A stretch of DNA of 64,000 nt from Leguminivora glycinivorella. Lineage: Eukaryota > Arthropoda > Insecta > Lepidoptera > Tortricidae. The notes under the pieces are model-generated. The model was not told where the DNA came from. It did no database searches and saw nothing but the letters and a program-made list of their open reading frames with translations. The stretch spans positions 20,390,846 to 20,454,845 of the forward strand of contig NC_062981.1 in assembly GCF_023078275.1 (NCBI RefSeq), given 5' to 3'. Below are positions 1 through 11,382 of the stretch, one piece after another (position 1 is the stretch's first letter; every line of letters begins with the position of its first letter). The position numbers and the translations under genes are program-made.

Positions 1-1440
1 TATTTTGCTCATGAACATTATGCCAACATAGGATTCGATATTATAAAATCTGCGGAACGATTTATGCCAAAGCATATTCTGAGTAAGGTTTTCCTGCCAA
101 AAAAATAATCTTTCAGAGTGATGTTAAGACTGCGTAAGGCCAGCCTTAGATTCGATAGAGTAAACGTCATGAAAAGTTAAATTAATTGTATAGACGAAGT
201 TGCCAGCACCCCCAAACACCTAATTTCTTACCCTATAAGTATAATATTTTGTCGACCGTTATATTTTATAAGAATCCTTTTTTTTTATTAAAATGACAGC
301 TCAGGTGATGAGTGCCGATGTATAAATTTTAAATGTACCTACTTTTTATGTTAATTTGCTATATAAATATTTTAAAAGAACTGTATATTTTATATTAATA
401 GACAGCCGTTTTCCTATTAAACTGTATCTCTTAAATTGTTTCCAATATAATAATTCAGTTGCCAAATAAATAGTTGGTACTCGCGTCTGAATAAACCGTA
501 GCCATAATGACATTAAAATGCTACCTCATATTGAAATATTTTGAGGCCTTATTTTAGTCGCCAAACTATTATTTTTGATACCCATTTCTATGGTTATTTA
601 GTCGCCCGGTTAAATACGTGCCTTACTTATATTACGTGCAGTGTTATCTACATGTTCCAGCCAGTTGAAGTTTCCACATTGTCCTATGCAACAGACAGTG
701 ACATAGGTACCAGCTGTTATACAATAATGAACTGCCAAACTTCCCGTATGGCTAAATATTAATGTTACTTGGAAACAGTCTGCCATAGTCCTTGGGGGTC
801 AGTTGTTACAAACTGTCTCTGTAATATGTGTTAGTTAGTTTTTAAAATATTCATTAATAAGTAATGTAATGACAATTACTTATTAATGGCTTATTTTTAT
901 TTAGATCAGCACATAAAATGCTATCAATTGTCTGATTAAAGTCACTGATTGCCACCATCTTTGATTGTTATAAAATGGCGGGAATACAGTGACGGTTGTC
1001 CAGTGCGGACAAGTTGTAGTGAAGACGGTTTGAAAAACTTTTTGTAAATTAGTTTTTAATTGTTACTTATGTAACAAATGAATAAAGTTAAAATACTTGT
1101 ATATACAGTGAACAGAAAAAATACATGGCGAATTTATATCAACGAACCCATTCGTAATCTACAAGTATGTAATGGTTTTCATCCTCAACCTGGAAATGTC
1201 AACAGTTTTTTTTTTAATATTTTTTTTTTATTCTTTTGATATGTTAGGGAGAGAGCAAAATTTTATGTTAAAAAGCCTGTTTCGCGAGTGTTTGACGTTT
1301 TTTGAACACCTAAGTGACTTGGTACGTCACCGAAATTGTATGTAGTAGCAACCGTTTGGGGGCGCTTTTCACTATTTCCATACAATTTAAGCCATAGATA
1401 AAACATTGATGAAAGCACATTAACTGCTAGAATTCAACAA
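1..1440. other. AT-rich sequence, nothing recognised
   Basis: I see no coding signal, RNA gene or clear repeat here. Short open frames exist but have no recognisable motif and are what AT-rich DNA gives by chance. Confidence 0.6.
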
Positions 1441-1476
1441 CATACAATCACGCCTGTATCCCATAAAGGGGTAGGA
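1441..1476 (+). repeat. Fragment of dispersed repeat family R1
   Basis: The stretch containing ACAATCACGCCTGTATCCC and AAAGGGGTAGG matches the first 35 bases of longer copies near 2370, 18750 and 44574. It is flanked on both sides by GCTAGAATTCA, which looks like a target duplication of a very truncated copy. Confidence 0.6.
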
Positions 1477-1913
1477 GAGAGAGGGGCTAGAATTCATAAT
1501 ATAAAATCATTAAAAGTTATTTAATTTTTGGACTTCAAATAGAAGATAGAATTAAATCAATCCAGACCTCATTTAGAAACTAAACTAAACATAATAACGT
1601 AAATAAACTATTTCGTTTGCTGAGATCTAACACTTGGGCTACCGGCTGAAATAACACAAGGGAATGCCAAAGATAATAAATATTTCAAAATCAAGAGACT
1701 AGGAATAGAGTGTGAGGAAAGATGTAATAGTTAAGTTGTATCATAATATTAGGTATGTTCTGAAATATTTTTTTATTACCGTACGTTTTTTGTAAGGAAC
1801 AGCGGGGCAAATGTAAGTGGTCCATTTTTTCCATGTTTTACAATGTTGGCAGTATTAAAGCAGTGTAGGCATGTTCAGTGGATACATCCAGAACTCAACA
1901 TCATAGTGTAATA
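1477..1913. other. No feature seen
   Basis: AT-rich sequence without a recognisable gene or repeat. Confidence 0.5.
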
Positions 1914-2092
1914 ATGGAGTGGAATTCCTTGCCGGCGGCTATATTTCCGAGCTCATATAACCCGGCAACCTTCAAATCAAGAGTGAACAGGCATCTTCTG
2001 GGCGAGCTCACTCCATCGTAGGCCACGTCTTTGCCTTTGGCTAGTCTGTGGTCAAGAGTAAGCCCATTTATAATAATAAAAAAAAAAAATAA
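1914..2092 (+). pseudogene. 3' end of a non-LTR retrotransposon (LINE)
   Basis: About 35 codons from 1914 to the TAG at 2019-2021 read WNSLPAAIFPSS, then NPATFKSRVNRHLL and a stop. This is the usual C-terminal signature of LINE reverse-transcriptase proteins of the jockey/CR1 type (W..LP..I..A.....FK..V...L). A 60-base 3' UTR and an A-rich tail follow at about 2080-2091. The copy is heavily 5'-truncated, as expected for target-primed reverse transcription. A second copy of the same family lies on the minus strand at 31237-31477. Confidence 0.75.
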
Positions 2093-2369
2093 TGGAAAAA
2101 ATGGATCAGTTACACAATTGCTGTCACTGCAATATTACAAAATCAATTCGTTGTTTTTTTTTTTCAATCTCTTATTTGCTAAGACTGAAACATGAGCAGT
2201 TGCATGTGCTCGGTTTACCCCTTTTGGGACTACAGGCGTGAGTTTCTGTCAGTAATGTAGGTATTTCTACTGGGATTGCGGCTATCCGGTGTATGTGAAT
2301 GCTCCACACTAAACAAGAATTTATTAATCTTAAAAATGAACATCTGCCTATATTTTTCTTAAACTTACA

Positions 2370-2534
2370 CATACATACATACAATCACGCCTGTATCCCA
2401 TAAAGGGGTAGGCAGAACACATGAAACTACTAAAGCTTCAGTGCCACTCTTGACAAATAAGGGGTTGAAAGAAAACGAAACTGACATTGCAGTAACAGGT
2501 TGCCAGCCTCTCGCCTACGCCACAATTTAACCCA
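2370..2534 (+). repeat. Dispersed repeat R1, longer copy
   Basis: Begins in a CATA microsatellite, then ACAATCACGCCTGTATCCC, a conserved middle (CATGAAACTACTAAAGCTTC) and ends in CACAATTTAACCCA. The same order of blocks occurs at 18749-18982 and 44574-44748, and more diverged at 52738-52870. No protein is evident. The class of element is not known to me. Confidence 0.75.
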
Positions 2535-2586
2535 TCTTAAACTTATCTGGAGCTTTATTTCGACTATAGTGTAAAATAATTTATTT

Positions 2587-3171
2587 TTCTCAAACATGGT
2601 ATGAAATATTGATGATATGTGCCTTATAATTGGCAGCGAAATATGACGTTGCAGGTGCGGCTAGGACGATTGATAGATAATGGAATTTCATACAAACCTT
2701 GCAGGCCAAGGCCGGCAAAGTCTTCTTTTTTAATTTCCAAACACAGATAATTGTGACATAACATCCAGGTATTTAGCCAATTAAAAAAAAACTATAAGGG
2801 GCTTTATAGACGTGCCGACTGCAACTGGTACGGGCCCTAGACAATATTTGATTTTGGGTGCGTTTTCATACAAAAAAAAATTCGTTTTCTTTTATTTTTT
2901 TTTTTAACTTTTTGTTTTTTTTTTAAAGCGTATACAGGGCATCAAAGGGGAACGAAAATTTGATTATTTTTGCGCTACGACGCACCGTTTAGGAGATACA
3001 GCCATCCAAAGTTACTATTTTCAGTAGACTTTATTTATTTCATACCATGTTTGAGAAAAGCACTATACATACCTCGGCGGGAAATGGGGTTGCCCGCTTC
3101 AGACCTATCCTATACAATATGTCTTCGGCCGGCAACCCCCTTTGTCCCGGCCTCTGTAGTAATGTACTTAT
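2587..3171. repeat. Fold-back repeat, arms TTCTCAAACATGGTATGAAA
   Basis: A 22-base arm at 2587-2608 recurs as its exact reverse complement at 3036-3057. The right part continues through a block ending CCCGGCCTCTGTAGTAATGT. A related copy with the same layout is at 35625-35945, and the distal block recurs alone near 43861. Probably a non-autonomous DNA element; no target duplication was found. Confidence 0.6.
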
Positions 3172-4209
3172 TAAGTACTAAAACTTCCTTATTTTCGCTC
3201 AACCCACCGTTTACGAAATATAATTTTAGACATTTATCTTTTTTCGCCTAATCACTATAATATCCGTACCTATTAAAATTCTAGCCACATGTTCCTGATT
3301 GGCGGTTACCCACAAAACTTGCCTATTTTCGTCTTCGGTTGTTTTTGTCCGGTCGCCATGGTAACGGCGGTACGGCCTGACACGAGGTTTCCGCCGTATT
3401 CGAGCAATGCCAGTGACAACACAGTGGTACTACGAAACTAATGAGGAGGCACAATTGACATTGTCTCCCGCTAGGCGGCGCCTGTGCAAGTGCCTAGGCA
3501 AGTCACTGTCATTCATATGTGAGAGAGAGGGAAAAAATGTCATCTTCTGTGCAATGGACTAATAAGGTGGTGCCATCTGTCATAACCATTGAGTGTTTGA
3601 GTGTGCCTAATCGTTTGTTGTGTGCAAATGTGGCGTTTTTTTAAAAATGTCACATTTGAAACTCATGAATTTTAGTTCATACATATATTTGGAGAAATTA
3701 CAGTTAATTCAATAGAATAATTAACTTAATAATTTCACTTTAAGTCTTACTAAGCAATCAATTTAGGTATTTTCTTTTTCAGCCAAAGCTGGCAATCAAT
3801 AAAATTAACGCCCTCCGCTTCACTCCAAAATAAACCTTAAGACATTTTAATAGTGTTCATGATCTCGTACTACACAATGAAGGGAAATTTGACATACCAA
3901 TGATTAAACGATTCTAAAAATAATTAATAACAGTGTTAGTTAAAAGACAGACTGACAGTTGACAGTAATAAGCACCGGGCGTCTTTTATTAATCATAAAC
4001 CACCAGTTCAAGTCTATTAGAATGTATTTAGCCCCAATTACAAGGAATAAAGTGAAAAGTTAACTAAGCCTCACTATTTTGTTCACTAATCGTTCAGGTT
4101 GTAAAATAGATTACCTTTGACCGTTTATAGGGCACTAGTCTAAAAAAAAGATCTTTCTCTCAACCCCTTAATTTATAAAAGTGGCACTGGAACTTGGGCA
4201 GTATTATAA
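3172..4209. other. No feature seen
   Basis: Unique-looking AT-rich sequence with one moderately GC-rich patch (3340-3500). No gene, RNA or repeat could be supported. Confidence 0.45.
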
Positions 4210-4212
4210 GAT

Positions 4213-4440
4213 ACTAGCTTCTGCCCGCGTCTTCGCTCGCGTTAAATTCTAGGTAAAATTAAGGAATACTCCATACAAACTTCCACCTCCTATTTTAGGG
4301 AAGTGGGGGGTCGGGTTACAAAGAGACAAAAAGTAGCCCATGTTACTGTCCATCCCTTCAACTATCTCCTCTTAAAAAATCGTTTTGCCGTGAAGGAGTG
4401 ACAAACAAACAGACACACACTTTCCCATTTATAATATGAG
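4213..4440 (+). mobile_element. Dispersed lepidopteran repeat R2
   Basis: Opens with CTAGCTTCTGCCCGCGTC and CTTCGCTCGCGTTAAATT, contains AAAAAGTAGCCCATGTTACT and ACAAACAAACAGACACACAC, and closes with TTTCCCATTTATAATATGAG. Copies in this window: 17680-18090 (two, minus), 34325-34485, 54570-54750, and a relative at 15745-15966. Non-coding. It behaves as a retroposed or MITE-like repeat; I do not assign a class. Confidence 0.75.
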
Positions 4441-4629
4441 TGTGGGTGCTCTGCTTATCCCTTTTGTGCCCCGTGAGTTTATTAAAATTTACAGTTTGTA
4501 GCAATAAAACCTTGTACTATTTGTCGCGTTGACGCTTGTTTTCATTCGACATCCACCCGTTTTTTTAAACTTCAAAGTATGTAATTGTAACTCGGTGCCC
4601 AAACGTGGTCATTCACCGAGGGTCAGAAG

Positions 4630-4980
4630 TCCAAATTGAAGGTTTGCCAACGAGCAATGTAGCTCAGTATTTTAGGTGTTACTAGGATGGATCGCATCCG
4701 AAACACTACACTGCGGTCCAAAACACGAATAGCTGATGTGGGGGAGAAGACCGCCAGACAAAAGTGGGACTGGGCAGGCCGCGTTTGCCACATGCACCCG
4801 GATAGGTGGGCCAGCATAGCCACCAAGTGGATGCCTCAAATTAAGCGCGGACGTGGCAGGCCCAGACGGAGATGGCGGGACGACCTTGACACCTTCATGA
4901 CTAATTGGCCAGAACTTGCACACCACCGGGAGCTGTGGAAATCACGGGGAGAGGCCTTTGCCCAGCAGTGGGACACATAA
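4630..4980 (+). pseudogene. RTE-type retrotransposon, reverse-transcriptase C-terminus
   Basis: The frame ending in TAA at 4978-4980 reads KVCQRAM, a stop at 4660, then ILGVTRMDRIRN, GRVCHMHPDRW, RGRGRPRRRWRDD and finally GEAFAQQWDT. This order (CQRAMERSILG, then IRN, WAGH..R..D.RW, RGRP..RW.DD and GEAYVQQW) is the C-terminal signature of RTE-class endonuclease/reverse transcriptases in Lepidoptera. Only the last ~115 codons remain and an in-frame stop shows it is dead. Another RTE-type tail is at 53886-54149, and a different RTE lineage is at 27667-28029 and 34745-35040. Confidence 0.85.
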
Positions 4981-5096
4981 ACGGGCTATTAAAAAAAATG
5001 TAAGATTTTGTAACCACTACCTACCCGTTTTTTGTTTCACTTTTAATTAAGTTACTTACATCTCATCTAATAAATCTGTACATGTATCAGACCCTT

Positions 5097-5183
5097 TAGC
5101 ACAACTTTCCTTGTCGCGCGCGAGCCCATACACCAAGCGCTACTTCAAGTATGGACTCGCGCGCGACAAGCCAAGTTGTGCTA
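5097..5183. repeat. 87-bp GC-rich hairpin (miniature inverted repeat)
   Basis: The 35-base arm at 5097-5131 (starts TAGCACAACTT, contains GTCGCGCGCGAG) pairs with 5149-5183 with only about three mismatches, leaving a 17-base loop. The GCGCGCGA core is unlike the AT-rich surroundings. Probably a tiny fold-back element. Confidence 0.7.
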
Positions 5184-5819
5184 GAGGGGCTGGTGTATTC
5201 TTGTAGGTATGCATTTATCATCCACTTCAATATATTCGACAGTTCCATTTTCAAACGTTCGTCTCATTTTGTACTGTCACAAGCCACTTACAGTAATCGA
5301 CAGCTACACGTATTCGCGTTTAAGGTTATTATGTAATGTATGTCGATAAGTAGAGAGGCATTCGGATTATGACACGTTGGATTTTGTAACAATTTTACAA
5401 AGACATATGTAACTCCGTAAAGATTGATAAAGTCTAAGAAAAAAACGTACCTCTGAACCATAGAGAAAAAGGTACGGTGGCATAGATGGCGTTACACCTT
5501 TGGGGGACGCTCGGCTAGATGGCGCTAATATTGACATTTGACATTTTGATACTTATCAAGCTAAGAATATGGGTCAAATTGTCAAAAATGAGGTTAAAAA
5601 TGGCAGTCTATGCACTGTGATTACACATTTTACTTTGACAGTAACTCGACCTTCTTTGAATTTTCTTGTAAGATTTCTAGAAAAATAAGAGGGATATTAA
5701 GGATTCACTTCTATCATACTATGTATATCCGACACGGGTCCATATTGCCTCATATGAAATCATTTCTTATAAATTTTTCCATCCGTTTCCATAGTTTTAT
5801 TTCATTTGTTACGTTTCCT

Positions 5820-5920
5820 TAGTTTTATATCATTTTAAGTTTTGAAGGAGGAAATAATCGAGAGCGGAACCTCGATTTTAAAGATTTTTTCGCAATATCT
5901 TTTAACTGAGTTGTTATTAA
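5820..5920 (-). repeat. Fragment of TIR element family R3
   Basis: Reverse complement of 44090-44210: GGAGGAAATAATCGAGAGCG, then a T-rich run, then TATCTTTTAACTGAGTTGTT. The best copy of the family is 43997-44532. Confidence 0.65.
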
Positions 5921-5927
5921 TGGACAA

Positions 5928-6243
5928 TTGACAACATTTCATATTTTTGAGTACTACTTTTTATTGTTTGGTTTGAAAGAACTCAATACTAAAAGATACA
6001 CGTATTTTTTTATTTTTCCAAAAACTGCTAATTTAATGAGAAAATCCCTTCTTATTACTACTTCGAGCAGAAAGTTAATTCTTCAAATTAATTACAACAA
6101 AACCAAACTAATGCATTTTAGACCCCACCAAAAACAATCTTTAAATATTGACTATTCCTTTAAAAATATCAAACTTGAACTTGTAGAAACTTTTTCTTTG
6201 CTTGGATTGAACATAGACTTACATATTAATTGGAAAGAACATA
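5928..6243 (+). pseudogene. LINE reverse transcriptase relic, upstream half
   Basis: From about codon 45 the frame reads INYNKTKLMHFR, then VETFSLLGLNIDLHINWKEH. This corresponds to the palm/thumb segment of jockey/CR1-like LINE reverse transcriptases (N..KT..M.F, then V..FKFLGI.ID..L.W..H). The protein is broken after KEH by the insertion at 6244-7756 and resumes in the same frame at 7759. The YADD motif and endonuclease domain are not seen upstream, so the element was already 5'-truncated or decayed. The first ~40 residues of the open frame are probably not element-derived. Confidence 0.75.
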
Positions 6244-7756
6244 CCGCGTGGAATCGGACGACGATCCTTTCGGGAAATGGGAGATAGTGTAGCATTAGGA
6301 CAACATTTTTCCCCTAGAAACTATACAATTTACTTTAACTATTTTCAAGTTATAGCCTTTCAAACATTTTTGTAAAAATGTACTAGGTGCAAACCCTAAA
6401 CAGGTGACAGGGTCAATGACCTTACTTGTAAACAATCGTTAGATGACAGAACATTTACTGGTGTTAATTTGATGCCGTACCATTTTGGATCTGTTTCCGA
6501 CACCGATAACAAATGTCGCAGGATTTTCAGGGACCGTTCTCTTTGTGGATTTATCAGATGAAAACTTAGGTTACATACATATTTTTAATAATATCAACAC
6601 AAAAATTGTTCAAGTGACATTAGATATGACAACCACTGACTACTAATCATAAACATGATAGCATAAACAATTAAGGAAGATATCGCGACCTCTTTTATCA
6701 TAAAAAAAGTTATGTTTATCTTACTTAGACTGATATAATGTAATAATTGGTATAACCGCTTTTCACATCACTGTTTTTAAAGCCGGGCGTACATTTTTTC
6801 ATGCATGAAAAAATGTACGCCCACATTTTTTCATGCATGAAAAAATGTACGCCCACATTTTTTCATGCATGACCTAGTTCTTAACTATTATTTGGTTCGC
6901 AAAATTAATAGGTTACATTTTCAACGACCAGCAAAACTCTTTACGTTGTCGAAAATTGATAAGATGTTTGACGCTTGAAATGATAGGTATTGTCATTTCA
7001 TCTAATGTCATAATTATTCAACTAAAATTGCCTATGTTAAAACATCGTGATTATTGAAATTTGCTCTACGTAAAACTGCAATGGAACTGTAATGTGACTG
7101 ATTATAAACAAAAGTAACAAACCAAATCCACTCTCGCATCAGGTGGGGCATAGAAAAATTTTTAGGTGCTTCTGATATAGTCACTTAGATTACAAACTTA
7201 TCCCAATGTGGCTATCACCAAAAAGCACAAAATGACCAACGAATCAACCCGCGGGCCCTGCAGCTAGACTTGATGAAAAAATACTGCGGTATTATCGCCG
7301 GAGTCCAGGGAAACATTAATTACATACAATATTAAATATCATGTGCTACAACGTCACGGAACATCATGCATTTACCTACGAAGATGGAAGAACATTTGAA
7401 CACCGTAGGATGTTAACGTGAAAATAGTGTTAAAAATGGTTAAAAGTATGTAATAAAGATTGATAATCATATTTTTGCCATTATTTCATTTAAGTATTTG
7501 ACATGCGTCATTCATACATCAGTGTATTAATGTCAACGCTCGGAAAGAATGCAAACAATGTCCGAGATTTCCCGATTGCGATCCCTTAATCTAACAATAT
7601 GGTATGTGCATGTAGGGTTATCACCAGAGCCAAAAGTTGGCAAATTTGTTAATTTTATTTTTTGTTTAATTTATCATTCCAACCTTCACTAATCTACTCT
7701 GCTGCACTTATATAACGCTATATTCCCGAGAAGGAACATGGTGTTAAACCACCCTG
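6244..7756. mobile_element. 1.5-kb TA-flanked insertion splitting a LINE
   Basis: TA at 6242-6243 is repeated at 7757-7758. Taking out 6244-7756 with one TA joins KEH to isoleucine and QQLISRL in one uninterrupted frame, which fixes both edges. The ends are weakly inverted: the right end read backwards starts CAGGGTGG and the left starts CCGCGTGG, and both carry a nearby TCGGGAA. TA duplications point to the Tc1/mariner superfamily. There is no transposase, so it is non-autonomous or decayed. It contains the palindromic array at 6785-6872. Confidence 0.65.
6785..6872. repeat. Palindromic 32-bp tandem array around ATGCAT
   Basis: Bases 6785-6822 form a perfect 38-base palindrome: GGGCGTACATTTTTTCATG followed by its reverse complement. 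A 32-base unit, itself mostly palindromic (ACATTTTTTCATG and reverse complement, then ACGCCC), follows head-to-tail at 6791-6822, 6823-6854 and partly 6855-6872. It lies inside the insertion at 6244-7756. Confidence 0.9.
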
Positions 7757-7758
7757 TA

Positions 7759-8551
7759 TACAACAATTGATAAGCAGACTATCTAGATTTACATACGCAT
7801 TATATGAACTAAAAAAGACTACCGACATCAAAACTACCTTAACGGCGTACCATGCATATGCCCACTCTTTGTTCCGTTATGGCATATTGCTTTGGGGCAA
7901 TAGCACAACTATCAATAGCCTTTTTATTGTACAAAAAAAATGTATAAGAACAATACTAAATCTAAAACAACTGCAAAGCTGTCGGACTCGCTTTAAAGAA
8001 CTCCGCATCCTGACACTTGCGTCCTTATACATTTTTGAAGTATGTAAGTTTGTAAGATCCCATAACCATTTCTTTTCACAAGCCAAAGACCGACACACTA
8101 AACCTCTAAACCTCCGACATAATAACGACCTTGCATTGCCCACATCCAACCTCACACTATACCACGCAGGACCCCACACAATGTGTATAAAAATTTATAA
8201 TAAAATACCACAAACAATAAAATCAATAGCAAAACCCAAACTTTTTGAAACCGCTTTGAATAGATATTTGTTAGATAAAAGCTATTATACAATGAAAGAA
8301 TTTTTTGATGATGCCTCCTGGAAAAATAATTAAAATCACTCAATGTTACAAATATGTATAGTTATAGTGCAGATGTCTATATGTAGGTATAGACATATCA
8401 TTAGCTTATAAGAAATAATTGTAATTATAATTAGTACATGATTACAATATGTATTAAGTTGCTATGCCCTTACAGGGTCTGTATTACCTGCTACATTTAT
8501 ATGTAATGTGTAATATTACTGCAATAAAAGATATTTGATTTGATTTGATTT
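7759..8551 (+). pseudogene. LINE reverse transcriptase C-terminus with 3' UTR and tail
   Basis: About 190 codons to the stop near 8331 read QQLISRLSRFTYALYEL, YHAYAHSLFRYGILLWG, FIVQKKCIRTIL and ILTLASLYIFEVCKFV. This is the thumb and C-terminal region of a CR1/jockey-like LINE (Y.AL.....LRYGI..WG, then QK...R.I, then ILT..SLYI.E). It completes the frame interrupted at 6243. The 3' UTR runs to a short TTTGA repeat tail at 8526-8551, a microsatellite tail as in several LINE clades. There is no stop in this half, so the relic is younger than most in the window. Confidence 0.8.
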
Positions 8552-8984
8552 GAAAGAGCGTAAGTTACAAACGTCAAGACACAGCTTCGTGACGTCACAT
8601 GTGTTGTTTCATACACCTAAGAAAACGACAAAATCATTTCTAAAAAAAATTGTTTTAACTGTCAGGTCAAACAGTCCGGTATGTCTGACTGTCATATGTC
8701 ACTGTCAACCTATAGTGAATGACTACGAACCATAGACTAGGCCATGAAATTTTTAATATCTTTGCTACGAACTGTGATAAGTGTCACTGTCAAACTCAAG
8801 TGACATCTCAACTGGAAGATTTTTTTGTTATAGTGGCAGCTCTAAATCAGCTATTTGACGTCACTTCCCCTTTAAACTATTTTTAAGATTTTTTATACTA
8901 AAAATACGGAAAAAAAATTAAAAAAAATATTTATGTGATCTACAAGCGTATATCTCGAAATGGTTTTCGATTTAGGGACATTGA
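8552..8984. other. No feature seen
   Basis: AT-rich sequence with no supported gene or repeat. Confidence 0.45.
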
Positions 8985-9510
8985 AAATTTTGAAACGATG
9001 TCAATTGTTTTTCGATAAATCTAGTTAATAACACTAGAATCCCCAAACTGAAAGGGGGCTCCTTTCCATTTTAGCATATTGGCTCCTATAGCGTCTTAAA
9101 TCGAAATAATCAGCACCTAAGACAAAGCGAGTTCCTAATTTAAAACTTAATTTCATTAGCAATAGCGTGAGACTCGAGTACAACAGAGATTGAATGTCCA
9201 CTAATGAGCCGTGAAAATTGAAAATTAATTACTTTCCTAATTTTCTATGAAAAGACATAAGTATCAAGATTAACAAATGTTTTAAGGCGTTTTTGTGTGG
9301 GGAAGGTGTGCCACAGTGTCTGCAATTTCGCTTTTCAGGTCAACTTACAGGTTATTATGGCAAGACTGTGAGATATGGATTCAGGTCTGGCACAGTATAT
9401 ATAAGAGCAGTGTTGAAAAAATCATTGCTCTATCTTTAAAAACCAGGAAGGAAATAGTCGAGAGCGTTTACTTTGTGTGAAGAATTGAGCCCTCCTGTAT
9501 CGTCTTAATG
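8985..9510. repeat. R3-family TIR element pieces
   Basis: Bases 8985-9105 (CTAGTTAATAACACTAGAAT, ending AGCGTCTTAA) are the reverse complement of the left end of the copy at 43997-44532. Bases 9435-9510 (GGAAATAGTCGAGAGCGTTT, ending TATCGTCTTAA) match its right end in the forward sense. The sequence between differs, so this is either a rearranged or a distinct subfamily copy. Confidence 0.55.
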
Positions 9511-9522
9511 AAATCGGGACTC

Positions 9523-9667
9523 GTAGCCGAATGCACAAACGCTCACGATAATATATCTTTCGTAGCTATCTATCTCTTTCGCTCTTGCGTATTGGCGCGA
9601 CAGAGCCAGGCTACATTTCTGCGGCGTTTCGGTGGCGCTTCACGTCGCAGAAATTCCATTCGGCTAC
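9523..9667. mobile_element. MITE family R4 (ends GTAGCCGAATG)
   Basis: Terminal inverted repeats GTAGCCGAATGCAC and ATTCGGCTAC enclose ATCTCTTTCGCTCTTGCGT and TTGGCGCGACAGAGCCAGGC. Relatives: 28411-28545, a duplicated part to 28783, 40926-41075, 41089-41734 (interrupted), and a scrap at 49752-49787. No coding capacity. Confidence 0.8.
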
Positions 9668-9692
9668 GCTCACAGTAATAACTCTTCTAACA

Positions 9693-9825
9693 AATGTACG
9701 CCGTGCGGTATGTATGTATGTATACGTGCTGTGTACGTACGCAACACATGTAAACGAATGAGAAATATTCATTCTCGTTCATTCTCATCCGTTTACAATT
9801 GCTGCGTACGAACACGGCGTACATT
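9693..9825. mobile_element. MITE-like inverted repeat (AATGTACGCCGTG)
   Basis: AATGTACGCCGTG at the left is mirrored by CACGGCGTACATT at the right. Inside, CGTACGCA and TGTAAACGAATGAGAA are mirrored again. A GTAT microsatellite (about 9708-9723) has expanded in the left arm. Confidence 0.65.
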
Positions 9826-9957
9826 CAAGTCATCGTTACCTTCATAATTTTTTACGGTCGGTTGGCAAATCTGTAAGCATATTTTTTTGTGAAAAAGGTA
9901 TTATTTCCACAATATTTCGTTTCAAATTCTATTAGGTACACTTTACAAATAAGAGAA

Positions 9958-10082
9958 CAGGGGCCCGTTTCTCGAAAGGTACAAGCCTTGTATTATAAGT
10001 GCGCGAACTGTCAAATCGTATGGGTTGTCATGGAGACACACTTGTAATACAAGGCTTGTACCTTTCGAGAAACGGGCCCCTG
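9958..10082. mobile_element. 125-bp near-perfect hairpin MITE
   Basis: The arm starting CAGGGGCCCGTTTCTCGAAA and continuing through TACAAGCCTTGTATTA is mirrored by the right arm ending CGAGAAACGGGCCCCTG, with one mismatch in about 45 bases and a ~35-base loop. No clear target duplication. Confidence 0.8.
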
Positions 10083-10116
10083 GTTTAAATTTCATAATTT
10101 CGTAACTTTTAGAAAT

Positions 10117-11120
10117 AAAAAAAACCGGTCAAGTGCGAGTCGGACTCGCTCGCCGAGGGTTCCATACAAACTTTCAATAGTTGAATCATCAAAATGTTAT
10201 TCATATAACTCTACAGATTTGGCTAAATCCCTGAAGACTCAATTTCCCACATAACAAGTAATATTTTAATATACAATTTTATTGTTAGACAACGTCCAAA
10301 TAAAATCAAGACTATTCGAATTCAATAGTTTACGACTTACGACATGTCGCAAGGACGCTCCTGAACCGATCTCATTATATCAGGAAAAACGCGATGTAGG
10401 AAATGAGCGTTCAATATTACAGCGACATGTATCGGCAAATTGAGTAAACTAATGTGCGCGAGTTAGTATGGAAGATGATTTTTATGGAATAATTGATTAT
10501 TGCGTGAAACGTTTTTAACCATTTTGCCTCCATTTGAATGCAGGTAATTTTATTGTTATTTTGTTAAAAAATACAGGTACAATAAACACCCGCAAGGGTG
10601 TTCAAATTGAAACTGTAAATCTGAAAGGTTTTTTATAAATAAATAAAAAGTTTTCATGATACGTGTACGATTTTATTTTTCCTGTAATATTCATTATAAT
10701 AGCCATGTTTGATGAAAATTTCATAAATTTATCTCGGTAAACTTCGGAAAATAAGGGAGGGGGAACGGTATTTTTTTTTACACTTTCCTTCATAATTCTT
10801 TTTTTTTTCCACAACCAGAAAATTATAAAAAATAGTTTTGATATGTACAATTCGAGCTCTTTCTAACTTGATCTAGACCACTTGGCCTAGTTACTTGACA
10901 TTTACAATTTGCCCCCCTTTCATATTGACAATTTTGTATAGTTAATATTAATAAATAAAAAAAATAATCCTTTAATTTTTTAGAGGTTAACAATGTTCAT
11001 AACTATTCCAAATTTCAAGTTGATAGCATAAGTAGTTCTCGAGACATTTAAAAATGTGACAGACGGACAGAGTCGACATAAGGGTTCCTTTTGTACCTTT
11101 TTGGTACGGAACCCTAAAAA
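10117..11120 (+). mobile_element. Dispersed lepidopteran repeat R5, long form
   Basis: Starts AAAACCGGTCAAGTGCGAG and GGGTTCCATACAAACTTTC and ends with a GACGGACAGAG block and GGTACGGAACCCTAAAAA. These are the ends of a very common lepidopteran repeat. Shorter relatives are at 15970-16547 (minus) and 51418-51622 (plus, truncated). The ~1 kb interior is AT-rich and non-coding. Class not assigned. Confidence 0.7.
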
Positions 11121-11382
11121 TTACCTTAGAAGCATACCTAAATCTAATATAATTTTACAAAACCCTAAACCGGTTGGTAACATAATCTTTTTATCGAGTC
11201 GTAACGAGCTATTTTTATCCGTAACAATGAAGGTAATTTCGCGATTAAGATCTCAAGCAAATAGGTATTATGGTAGGCCTTTGTCTAATATTGATCGAAA
11301 CGAAAAGCCAAGAAGCAAAACAACACTTATTTACGCCGATGACTGTACCCAGACATAATTTATCTCTCTCAGTACAAAACTC

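Noticed and set aside
6785..6872. CRISPR-like array
   Set aside because: Repeats are contiguous palindromes without variable spacers, in a eukaryotic transposon context.
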